A stretch of 64,000 bases of DNA from Anarhynchus alexandrinus (Eukaryota > Chordata > Aves > Charadriiformes > Charadriidae), in contig VUYV01000011.1 in the NCBI GenBank assembly GCA_008711295.1, forward strand, positions 3,351,029 through 3,415,028, in the 5' to 3' direction. Of the stretch, positions 27,001 to 38,100 are shown one piece after another (position 1 is the stretch's first letter; the number at the start of each line of letters is the position of its first letter). A model generated the notes under the pieces. It was not told the origin of the DNA and did no database searches. It saw nothing but the letters and a program-made list of their open reading frames with translations. The position numbers and the translations under genes were made by a program.

Positions 27001-28935
27001 TGGAAAACTTAATGCAATTTTATCTTCTTCTTTAGCAAGAATGAGCCTAAATCACCCCTGGCACCAGGTTAGGAAGAGGTTGTCACATATGGAAAATACG
27101 AGATGGTGGCCAAATTATCAAAGTTCAGCATCCCTAACACTGAGCCAGACACTGAGGGAAGAACAACTGGGGACCTTCAATTAAAATACACTTTACAAAA
27201 TGTTAAATGGCAGATATGTAACAAAACTGTGTGACATTCATACTTTCGCTGCTATGCCTCCAGAACATTTTACAGGAACCTGTCAGATGCAATCAGACTT
27301 GTTTATTCTGCATTTAAATGTAGGACCTGAGGCAGTCCAGTTTCAAAAAAGACAGAAAAGGCACATATTGTCCCTGGCAGTTGCTTGGCTTTTACAACAA
27401 AGGCAATGCCTTGTTAACTCTTTACTCCAAATCAAAATTATTTCAGTGCTCTGCTACATTACAGTCTTGAGAACGCTTCTGCTTGCTGCCTTAGCACAGG
27501 TAGAAATTTAATTAAAACAGAAATTAAACGAAGAAAGAAACAAAGTGCCATTAACACATGCTCCACACACGCCCAAAATCAGGTGATTCATACAGAGCAT
27601 CTTCAAAATCTCACATAAGCTATTGATAATGGATTAAGTGGCACTGTCCCTTCTGGCTCCAGTTTATAAATTCTTATCTGCTTAAGGTTGCTTCAGAAAG
27701 ATTTCCAGCTGACAGCACAATTCTTAAGAGGCAAATCCTCCCTGGCAGTTTACAATTGCATACCAACTACTACAGCATCGCATGTGCCTTCATATTTGCA
27801 TTGACAGAGGATGATGGTTCACCATTTAGGATTCAGCATCCCCCTCCTTGCAAGTCTAATTTTAAGCACAGCCATTGTCTGAGCTGAGTTTCTGACTGAC
27901 TTTGTCCATGACAGAGCAGTAAGCATTCATAATCTCTCCTTGCATGGACATTAAAAAAGCCATGATATAATCACCCTCAGTTCATGCAACTGTTCCAATC
28001 ATCCAAGTACAGAAGAAGGGAGCAGAGAGGTGTAACAGAAGAATAATGCAAGTATCAGAAAATCCTTCAGTATAGCAACCAGTTGCCCAGCTCACCATTA
28101 ACCATTTCCACTCCCCTAGACCATGCCAAAGTAGTATCCGAAACCTCAGTAAAAATGAGGGTGAACAGCAACATCCCTATTTTCCACACCCGTGGCTGCA
28201 AATTCTGCAACACACTGGGAAAGCCGCAACAAGTTTTGGTCATCTGAAATGGCTGTGGGAGCAGCACCTTCCTTCATTCCCTGCTTACAGAGAGATGTCT
28301 GATATCCTATACCCCGCTATTCAGTGCCTTTGGCTGTGAAAATGCGCTTAGTGCCGAGGTGCCGAGGCAGCATTGAATACACATGTTGTGTACTGCTGCC
28401 CATAAAATCCCTTTCAAGAATGACAGGTTATTTTCTGCTACCACCCTCCCAGCTTACAGCAAAAGGGGGGCAAAAAAGGGCAGGAACAGAGGAGACCTTG
28501 GGCAGTCACTCCTGCTTGCCTTACAGAAGTCACCCCCATCCAATTTGGTCCTGACAGAGCCCCAGGATTTCAGAAAAGGGATTTCATCCTTATGAGGAAC
28601 AGAATAACCACTTAAGCTGGACAAGGAGCCCCAAATACCCCCTGCCTTCCTCCAAACAGGACTAATAGTCCCAGGCACACGGACACATTCCTGGAGCACC
28701 CAGAAAAGACGCCAAAGCAAAGCTTTCATTCACCAAGAAACACTTGGGGACTCTTTGGTAGTCCAACTCCTCCGACATGTTGTCCCTTGCTTTCCCAGGG
28801 TGCCACTGCCCGGGGAGACCTGTGCACCGATCAGCCACCCATGGGGCACTGCCGGGGAAGAAGCTGCAGGGCTGGGAGCAGGGCAGGGGGGCCCACACCG
28901 CCAGAGGGCATGGGGTGCCAGGCATGGAGCCATCA

Positions 28936-29310
28936 CACCCCGGGGTGCCCAGGGAACCCAGCCTGTCCCGAGGTGCCTGGGGTGCTCAAGGAGCCCAATC
29001 CGCCCAGAGTCCCCAGTGAGCCCACCCTGTCCCGAGGTGCCCGGGATGCCTGTCCGGCACGGGGTGCTCAGAGTGCTCTAAGTGCCTAGGGATCTCATCC
29101 CAATTTGGGGTCCCGGGGGTGCCCAGGGTTTGTGTCCTGCCTGGGTGCCCATCCCACCTCGGGGTGCCCAGAGCCCCCATCCCGCTCCGGGCTGCGTGGG
29201 TGCCTCGGGTGCCCCGGGGTACGGCGGGTGCTCCTCCTCCCGGGGGTGCCCATCCTGCCGGGGATGCCCGGGGTGCCGGGGGTGCCCGTCCTGGTGGGGG
29301 TGCCGGCCGA
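28936..29310 (+). repeat. Degenerate GC-rich minisatellite beside the NEURL1 splice donor
   Basis: Variants of the core (C)GGGGTGCCC(A/G) recur at least twelve times with irregular spacing, mostly 15-35 bases. They become nearly back-to-back at 29243-29310 and stop just before the donor of NEURL1 exon 1. All long reading frames through this stretch, rich in Gly/Pro/Ala/Cys, are by-products of the repeat. The array lies in the first few hundred bases of intron 1 and overlaps the CpG island. Confidence 0.75.
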
Positions 29311-29317
29311 GCCGTAC

Positions 29318-29402
29318 CTTTGAGGTGGTGGTGGCGGGCGCGGTGCAGGCGGCCCTGGCCGCCGCGGGGCAGCGCGGGGATGCTGGAGAAGCGGCTCCCC
29401 AT
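29318..29402 (-). CDS. NEURL1: NEURL1 (neuralized E3 ubiquitin ligase 1), first coding exon, partial gene
   Basis: NEURL1 is a RING-type E3 ubiquitin ligase with two neuralized (NHR) domains. It acts on Notch ligands and on synaptic translation regulators and is expressed strongly in brain. This exon encodes 28 residues plus one base. It begins MGSRFSSIPALPRG and ends in HHLK, matching mammalian NEURL1 (MGNNFSSIPSLPRG...NLK, from memory) in length, motif and exon boundary. Gly2 and Ser6 fit the N-myristoylation signal reported for this protein. The start codon (29402-29400) has an ideal GCCGCCATGG context. The exon ends AAAG|GTACGG, a consensus donor, in phase 1. The catalytic RING and NHR domains lie beyond base 1. 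The CpG-island setting and divergent orientation to CALHM3 support the call. Confidence 0.9.
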
Positions 29403-29709
29403 GGCGGCATCCGAGCCTGGCCGGGCCGGGCGGCACCGCGAAAGGTCTCTCCCCGGGGGCGGCGGCGGCAGCGGCGGGGCAGCGCTCCGCCGGCGGCTGC
29501 CGCGCTCACTCCGNGCGGCACCGCGGCCCCCCCGCCGCGCCCCGTCGCCATGGAGACAGTTGTTCCGCCCCGGGGGGGGGAACTCCGCCGCGCGCCGCCC
29601 AGATGTGGCACCGCTGGCGCGACAGGTAGGGACAGGCGGGACCCTCTCCCGATCCCCCCCCCCCCCCACCCCGGTCCCGGGCACATCAACTGGGCCCCCG
29701 GGGGGGGGC
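29320..29709 (-). promoter_or_regulatory. NEURL1: NEURL1 promoter CpG island and 5' UTR
   Basis: This is the densest CpG stretch in the window, with long GCC/GGC and C-run segments around and upstream of the NEURL1 start codon. No TATA box is seen, as expected for a CpG-island promoter. GTCGCCATGGAGAC at 29544-29557 matches the RFX X-box consensus at 12 of 14 positions. C14 (29654-29667) and G9 (29700-29708) homopolymers sit next to the assembly gap. One ambiguous base lies at 29514. An out-of-frame ATG eight bases before the start codon is described under findings. The transcription start cannot be fixed from sequence. Confidence 0.75.
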
Positions 29710-29783
29710 NNNNNNNNNNNNNNNNNNNNNNNNNNNNNNNNNNNNNNNNNNNNNNNNNNNNNNNNNNNNNNNNNNNNNNNNNN
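29710..29783. other. Assembly gap (74 N)
   Basis: A run of unknown bases in the NEURL1 promoter region, flanked by G9-C on the left and C20 (29784-29803) on the right. Every reading frame crossing it is unreliable. Confidence 0.98.
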
Positions 29784-32164
29784 CCCCCCCCCCCCCCCCC
29801 CCCTTCAGTCACAAGGATGCCCAGGACGACGCACCCCGAGGGGCAGCCGCAGGGTCAGGGACATGATTCCCCTCTCCAGCCCTCAATGAAAGCGTTTCAT
29901 GGGGTGGCACACCTCCACCGCCCTGGGAGGATGCTCGGCTGGACCTCTCTCACGCCTGCTGGCCCTAAACCTGCTTCCCCAGAGCCAGGCCAGCGCCATC
30001 CCAGATAGGGAATTTGTGGATGACCCCAGAATCCAGGCCCCTCAAAGAAGCTGCGTCATGCATGAACATCCACCCAAGCAGACGTGCTGTGCTGGGATGC
30101 GACAGTCCTAAAGCAATTAGGATTCTCACGGATGCAAAAATGTCAGAGCAGCACTCGGGGGAAGGCAAAGCAGATGGGCAAGCAGCTTCTTCTCCAGCCC
30201 TGGGGCAGGTGGACAAGAAGGCAGATAGTCAGAGGGGCGAGTAGGTCCCATACTGGTCCCCAACCTACCCAGCAAGGTGGGTGGGTGTCTGCGCCCACCT
30301 CTTTCCTCTCCCCAGTGGCTCAAAGCAGCGAGGAGTTCCCACCAAGCTCAGGGAAATGGGGTAGGTTAGAAACGGGGTGAAGGGAAAAACTTCACTGGCA
30401 GGTCTCCTATGAAGGGTCAGGAGCTTGTACTGGTGAAGTGCGAGCATGGGGCACTGCCTGCACGTGTGGCTTCTGAAAGCTGCTGCGATATAAACACGTC
30501 CCACATGAACTGGGACTGCCCTGTGTGGTTGGAGCCCTCTGTGCGGAGATGAGCCTCTGCACAGCTGCTTATTCATGAACATTCGTGCTGCAGACACAAA
30601 CTCACGCACACCTGCACAAGCCATGCCCACACACGCTCGCTCTCTTGCCGTGAGAGAGAAGGTCCTGTGTTAACACCACACCTGTCCACCACCAGACGCG
30701 GGGCTCCTCTCTGCCTTTCCCACTCTGGAGCCACCCCAGGCCAGGGAGTCACTCCACAAAAAGCAGCCAGGACCATACAGGGTGATGAGGTTCCCCTTGT
30801 GCTCACCCCAGCAGCACCTTGGCCATACAGGGATTTCAGGGATTTTCTCGATCCAGGACCTGGAGGAGTCCTGTTGGTACCACATTAAAATAAATCCACA
30901 GCTGATGCTGGTCTACTGCATATTTACATTACCTTTTTCTTTAAAGAGGACTGTAGGTTCTGGAGACACCCACATTTGCAAGCTTCATCTGGAGTTTCAG
31001 CAAATGCTGAAGAGTGAGGGCAGCTTCAGTTCAGCTATGTTAGGGCTGTCAAATGTCTTTTTCCTTCCTTCTGTTGAACAAAAATGTAATGTTTAGCTTC
31101 CTTCCAAAAAGTGATTTTGCCCATCTACTTGTCCACCTCCACCTTCCTCTCTCCCTCCTCCCAGTAAACATAAGAACAGCCCTTCCTGGTTAGGGACCAC
31201 ACATGAACATTTTCACCTTGCCACAATTTCCCCACCCAGAGAGCCAAAAGACCCACGAGACCCACTGTTCTCTGAAAGCACTCAAGTACATAACTTTCAG
31301 AGGAGAAGGGGACGCTTTCTGAGGTTAAATAATAAGACTTAATTAGAAACATTGAAAATCTCGACCAAAATCTGATGCTGAAATCAGGATGAGGGTTTCT
31401 TTTGGCGTGTGTGATGCAGAAGGCCAGCCTGAGGAGTCACTACCGCCCTGCCCAGCCTTAGATTGCAATATGGGTGAGATGTGCACCATGTTTTTGCATC
31501 CTTTCTCATTCTCTCAGAAGCAGAGAAGAATGACCAGTCAGAGTGCTGCCATGGTAGTGGGGCACTTGAACTCCTGCTCAAACACAAACTCTCTCTGTTT
31601 GGTGCTGCCAGTATAACGGGTGCTGCTCCGGCCCCATGGTAAGTCCACCAGCTGCCTCCACAGGCAGGAAGCTCGTAAGCAGAGGTGGGACAGAAATTGA
31701 GTCACATCTTTATTTAGTTCCTTTATGAACATCATATTTCCAGCCAGCTCATTACAGTGAGCCCACGAAGAAACACAGGACTGGAATGGCCCTCAGACGG
31801 GCGACTCCAGCTCCTCATCATACTATACTCTCCATCCTGCTGAACCTCATTGTCCTCAACCAACAAAAAAAAATCCCTGTTCTTTCTCAGTTCCTTTTCT
31901 CTATTCTCTCTCTGTGCCTGTCCTTGAATTGTAAGAGGTCTTGAGTAAGGACTGTCACTTTTCTGGGCAGTGTCTTGTTTTATGTGGCAGAAAGAGGTGT
32001 CAGCATAAGGCAAATTATAATGGAAAGAGGCATCTTTCCATTGTATAAAAGAGATCTTGGAAAAGGAAAGGTACCAGAGTTTTAGACTGGAGGCATAGGG
32101 AACGTCCATATAATAGCACAGGGAACATTTCTGTGCGGTCATCCATTAAATTACAGGCACTCAC

Positions 32165-32181
32165 GCGTGCATCATGCACGC
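32165..32181. repeat. Perfect 17-bp palindrome
   Basis: GCGTGCAT, a single C, then ATGCACGC: an exact inverted repeat with 8-base arms. It contains CpGs and resembles a degenerate NRF1-type palindrome. A dimeric factor site or a chance palindrome are both possible. Confidence 0.5.
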
Positions 32182-35100
32182 TGCTAACTATGCCTTGTGT
32201 GATAGCTCACTGCGTGGTAGACCTGCTCCCAGAAGGACCAAGTGCTTTCTGCTTCCACCAAATCCACTCTGAGTTTTAGACATCAGGCACCAATTTGATC
32301 TCGGTACTGTAGCGTGAATATTAAACCATACCCCACATGGCTGATAGATTACGTGCTCCACCAGCTCCCTTTTCACCTCGGAGAGCTGAGGTAAAGCATA
32401 GTTACATCAGTGAAAGGAGGGAGCCGTATAGATCTGCCTTAGCAACATGTTCAGCTTCTGTGAGGGACGGGCTTCGCTTTGCCCAACACTGCAGCCTGCA
32501 GTTCGCACCGTGGGCAGGAATGCAAAACAGCACCAGGGTTTTGCTGTGATCGTATCTTAGTTCACTCTATCAAAGAGTCTTTGAATTTGCTCCTGACACT
32601 GGTTGGAAAAGGAGTGAGAAGGAGGGGCTGCTTGCTGTCCTTGCCAACTTATGTCAGCTCTCTCCACAGAAAATGTTGAGCAGGGTGAGAAATATGCTCT
32701 GTGATCACAGGGGCCCTTGATAGACAAAACAGGATCACACTGATTCTGGGTTTTTGCCTTTTTCCTGTGCTGTAGCAACAGGGAGCATTAAAACAGCTTG
32801 CCAAAACTGCAGGGCTTTCATGCCAGTAAGTCAGGACATTCCTTGTTTCTTAGTATTAGTGATATCAATTGAATTGACTAATTAGGGACGTGCAATTCCT
32901 TGGTAACAATCCTGTCAGGTAGTGGGGGTCTGGTGGGGAGAGCATGCTGTGATAGATGTGATAGAGCAGGATGAGTTTGCACTGAATTATAATTCCTCCC
33001 CACATTCTGCATCCGTGCGTGGGAAGCTGACCACCAATTTGTGCTTAGAAGTCAATGGAGACAATGCAGTCAGTCCATGAACTTCATCTGAAATGAGCAT
33101 CAGCTCCAGGAAAGGTGCTAACATCATGATTATCATTATGAACAAACACAAGGAGAAAGGTGCTGCACAGTCACATCTGCTCACGGAATGACGTCTACTG
33201 CCTTAAGTCACGACAGCACCCATGAGTTCTCTACCCGAAAGCCGGGTACAAGGATGAGCTCCAGCTGTTCAGCTCAGGCATATGTGAAAGAGGAGAGAGA
33301 CGGGATGTGGAGGAGGATTTGTGAGACAGCTGGAGGTTAGCATCTACGTGAAAAAAGAGCTCGCTGAAGAAGAATGGCTGGACAGACTGCTAGATTTGGT
33401 ACATAGGGATGCTTTCAGACTGTGAAGTGGGCAAGAACAGATAAGCACATTTGCATCTAAGGACTCTGGGTATTTTGTAAAGATCTCTAACTCTGAAGCG
33501 CTATGCGGCAATGAAGCAAACGTAGTTAAAAATTCCCTTTGCAAAGCCTGCATTTGTGCCTTCTAGGCACATCATCCCTCAAGGGGTTACACAAGAAACC
33601 AGGCAACCACAAACAAATTGTAATTATGAAGAATCACAAGAATAGGAGGACAAATGAAGCCTGAGCCACCTTTGCCAGAGACTTGGACAAACACATGTCA
33701 GAATTTACGCTCCAAGAGGATGCTCCAGAGTAGAAGGCATCACCCAGGGAATGAGTGTCAGAGAATAAAACACAGAGCAGTAAGCAGACACTGCCCAGGT
33801 CCTTGACTTTGAAATTCACGGGGTCCAGCAGCCTGGACCACTCACTGGCACGCACATGAGTGGGGTTGCTAAGAAATTGGACATACGATGTTTCGTCTAC
33901 CTTTTACACACATTGGAAACACTAATCTCAAGAATAATCCAAAGGAGTGAGTGCTTTCTTCCTCCTTCCTGTTTTCCTCCATCTCCAGATGGAGAAACTG
34001 AGGCAACAAGCTGAACTGGCATATGTGGCACTTAAAACAGCAAAGGGTCTGAGGATGGGGATGTGCCATACGTTCCTTCCAGAGCAAGGTTTAATCCACT
34101 GGGCTCTTCTGATTTCACACAGTAGATAATCTAATTCTTTGCCTTATATATTGAAGAAGGATCTGCAAAAGAAATCAGCTGTTGCCTGATTTGCTGTAAT
34201 TAAATGCCTGGCATCAGAACATCAACAGATGTGGAAGAAAAAGCCACACCTATCCATGAAATGTACGAATCTGCATGCTGCAGGGAGAAAAGATCATTTG
34301 GGAGATATTCACTGCACCTAACTGTCGGGCCAATCTAATTTATTTTTAATTGCCTGAATGACAGTTGGCCAATGGCATTCTTGATGTGGCATGCATCACC
34401 CCAAAACTTAATGCCCTGCAGCCACAATATCAGGAAGGTTTGCCCCCATTGCTGTCATCTCAAACCGGTGCGGAGCCAGCTGTAAGACTCAGATGGGACA
34501 GAAGCAAATTCAGCATTATAAATTAAAATGAGACGGGATGACAAGAGCCTGCTGTCAGTCATAGGTGAACAACTTCTTGCCTGTGGGTTTCTGTGCCTAA
34601 CAGGACAACAGATTTCACAGCAGCAGCCAGCACAGTCTGCACAGATACTTCTAGAAATATTGGCTTCACTTTAAGTGAAGAGGGGGAACAGGTCTGTAGA
34701 CGTAGAGCCTCATCAACATTTATAAAATGCTTAGTCTCAGATAGCAGTCAACAAAGTCATCATGACAGCTGATCACCCAATTTGGTGTTCCTTCCCTGAG
34801 AAAGCTAAATCCTAGGTCACCTCTTCTGTAAGAAATGTAGATACTTGTTTTCTATGAGTGGGATAGGAAAGAAGTGTCCATCTTTCATGACACATTGGCT
34901 CTACAGTGTGCAGACTAGAAAAACGTGTTTTGTACAGCCAGCGTGATGCTTCAGATTAATTCTGTTTATTTTCTGACCTTTACATTAGCAGTTCTCCCAT
35001 TCATCAGCACAGGATCTGCACAAGAGCAGAAGCTGCTGCCTGACCTTCAAGGCAGAACCACAGTAGCACTTACATGACACTTCGTTGCCTCATATATACA

Positions 35101-38100
35101 CAGACATCCATCCTGGAGGCTGCCGGAAAAATCGTTCTCCTGGATTGATGTTCGTGAAGTCCAGCAGCTTCCTCTTCCTGATGGCATCAAGCAACTGGAC
35201 TTGCTTTTCCCAGCTCCATCCTGCAGGACAACAGGGATGACTCCTGTTTTCAGTTACCCCGACTGCCAGCATCCATCAGTCTGTCACTGAGCCCCTTTCT
35301 CCTTTTCTGTAGAAATTAGCCTATGCTCACATGCACACTCCACCCAGCCCACTCATATACCCTGAACCCCAGGTCTATTTCCAGCCCTGCACCCCACACT
35401 ATGCAATTCATACACTTTCTTGCCCCACAACCTTTGGCAAAGCCTGTCCTAGCCCTGCCTGGCTCTCATCCCCATCAGTTGTTCATAGTCAACATTTTCT
35501 TTCACATTTGCCAGAAAGGGAAAAATTTCAATGGAGGGGGAAAGCACAGAGAGACTGCATGGACTTTTCTTAGGGTTTCTTATCGCTCCAGTCCTCCTAC
35601 ATTCCTCCTTCTCACGCTCGGCAGCTGCTAGGTTGAGATCTCTCGCCCTGTATCAGCCACTTATTAATTTTTCCATCAAGCAGTTCCATGGAGGGCAGCT
35701 CTTCCATGCTGCCCTTTCTGTTTAGAAGACACTTTCCATAAAAGCAAGCAAAGCCACTTCATTTATCTGCCTTAAAAATTAACAGACTCCTCTGCTGCAG
35801 TGCCCTGCAGGCCTTCCCCAGCAGTCAGTGTGGCTGTGCGGAGACCAGCGCTGACCACACCATCCAACATCCCAACAACATCTCGCTCTGGTGCAACAGG
35901 GGGCACAAAATTCCACCCCATGATTCCTGCCACCACAGGAGCGACTTGGGGCTTATCACCAGCAGCATTTTCAGGAAGATGTGCACCCCGACTTGAAAGC
36001 ACCGTGCAATAGCAGAGATCTCACACTCAAGACAACTTAACGCAACAACAATTGACCTCACAGTTAAAAATGTGTGCATACTGTCCCACTGTAAGTTTGC
36101 TAACTCGAACTTCCAAGCCTTACATCATGTAGTGTCTTCACCTGGCACATGAAGGAGTCTTGTCCTCTCACAGTTTTCCAGAACCAGATCCAGCTGTAGA
36201 TGTGCCTTTATATTACCACCTTTTGACTTTCCATTTCTTTCACTTGGTTGCTACATTCTCTCTGAAGCTGCTTGTGTGAAATACATACAAATCCAATAAC
36301 TGTACCATATGAAAGAGCAAGAAAAAGAGCAAAAGTAAGAGAATCACTTTCTTGGGATAATTGATTCCTTTGGGAAGTTCCATTTTAATGAACAAAATCA
36401 GTCTGTTTATGCAACAGAGGTCACAGCAAGGGTCTGACCTCTGTACCGACAAGCAGAAGCTGGAGAGCTTTTACACTTTTTAGCAGCCATTTTGTAAAGT
36501 GAGACTTATGTATTCATTATGAACTATGTTCAAAGTCAATAATATACAGACAGCTATTAACATGGGAGAACAGGAAATAGGGTGGTTAGGAAATATGAAT
36601 TTCTCCCACACATACTGGTCACATTTGTTGAGCTCTGGCATGCAAGCATCAGTTATACTCTTGTGATACTTAGGTGAGGAGGGTTTAAGTCCCTTTTAAT
36701 TCAAACCTATTGTGCTCCTCAGACTGGGGAACTCAGTGGGGCCTCCTGAGCCCCAAGTGTATGTTAGAGCAACCCCAAGGCTGCTTCCTTCCACAGCAGA
36801 AAGCTTCAAGGGGCACATTTGTGGCGTATCCCAGAGGCCCACTAAGCTGGGGCTTACATGAAAGGCCAGTGCTGAGCAGAGGATATTTCCAGGGGAATCA
36901 GCTCCTCCCTATTTAAAGGGTCCTTTGATCTACAAGAGAAATCTAACAGGAATTTAGCACAGCTAATAGTCAAGCCTTTGATCTTCCCTTTGGAGTTTCA
37001 CTGTCTGTCAGCCAGAACCCCTACTTCCAGCAATGTAAGCCAGAGGTTCCTTCATAGCACATTACAGTGAATTCAGCAGCTCCATAGATTGACTGGTGTT
37101 GCAGGGTTTTTTGCTCCCATTCACTTTACTTTTGGGTAATTTTTCCCTTGAAACATTTTCTTGGACAGCGGTCCTTCCCTTCAGTCTCACTTTCACATCT
37201 CTGTCAAGACAGTGGATATTTCTACTGAGGTGGCAGGCAGACCACTGTGGCAGAACATAGAGTCTGAGGGATATTTGACTTCTAAAGAAGATCCCGCATT
37301 CTTTGTAGATCTAAATGGGCTTCTGTTAAAGCAGGGACAAATCAAGACTGATGACAGATGCCCAGTGCCAACCTCATATCCTATTTCTGCATCCAAATAT
37401 TTGCTTTTAATTAAATTTACTGCCCAAATTAACAGTGGAAGTGCCCAGATTTCTAATTGGGTCATTGCAAGCCAGCTTTACATCATGCTGAGAAGTCAGC
37501 ATCCTCAAGGAATATTGGGAAAAAACAAACTTTTACTAAATGTGGTCAGTTAGAGGAAGGGGAAGTGTGTTAAGGGCTGTTAGTCTGTACCTCTAAGTGT
37601 GTTTGACATCCTCATTGCCTAAAATGGTGGTTTAGATTATCAAAGGGAAGGCACCCAACAGCTTTGGTATACTAGCCAGTCATCAACTCTCAAGGTATTA
37701 AGCATGTCTTGACCCTACATGTGTTTTACCTACAGGTGGAGTTATTTTATGGTAGTGTTTCCCAACCATATTGCACACAAGGACTGGTGATGTTTTAACA
37801 CCTTTTTGGTCCAGCTCCTTTTCCCCCTCAACACATTCCTCACTGGAAGGACTGCTGACAGCCCCTGGCCCCACAGCTAGCATGGTGATGGACCAGCCTA
37901 ATTCTATTATTATCCAGACTCCTAAACTTTTCCCCATCTGGTTCCAGGACAGCAGTGCAGCTTCACAGCCTCCAAGGTTTACAAACTCCAAATAAACTTA
38001 AAGCAATAAGAAAAATCTAGGTTTTGATTTCCCAGTCTTCCACAGTCTGCAGAACCCCCAAATAACAAACAGCCCCCCAACACCACCATGCAGAATGACA

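Larger units (their letters stand above)
1..29317 (-). other. NEURL1: NEURL1 intron 1 (5' part; continues beyond base 1)
   Basis: The NEURL1 first coding exon on the minus strand ends in a consensus splice donor at 29317/29316, so everything below it is read as intron 1, at least 29 kb long. I looked on the minus strand for the next NEURL1 exon, which encodes the first neuralized (NHR) domain and should give a long recognisable reading frame. None of the open frames resembles it, so it must lie beyond base 1. Open frames in this stretch are short, start mostly at non-ATG codons and match no family I know. Landmarks inside it (CpG patches, repeats, a CR1 fragment, motif clusters) are listed separately. 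The rest is AT-richer sequence in which I see nothing definable. Confidence 0.75.

Noticed and set aside
29078..30008. Several 230-308-codon open frames on both strands around the NEURL1 promoter
   Set aside because: They cross the N gap and the minisatellite and owe their openness to extreme GC content. Only the 28-codon NEURL1 segment is recognisable.
31770..31830. Possible CR1-like scrap (ACACAGGACTGGAATGGCCCTC)
   Set aside because: Resembles the reversed CR1 3' end over about 40 bases only; needs a repeat library to decide.
37161..37553. 130-codon plus-strand open frame in the intergenic region
   Set aside because: Begins at TTG, matches nothing I know and is of a length expected by chance.
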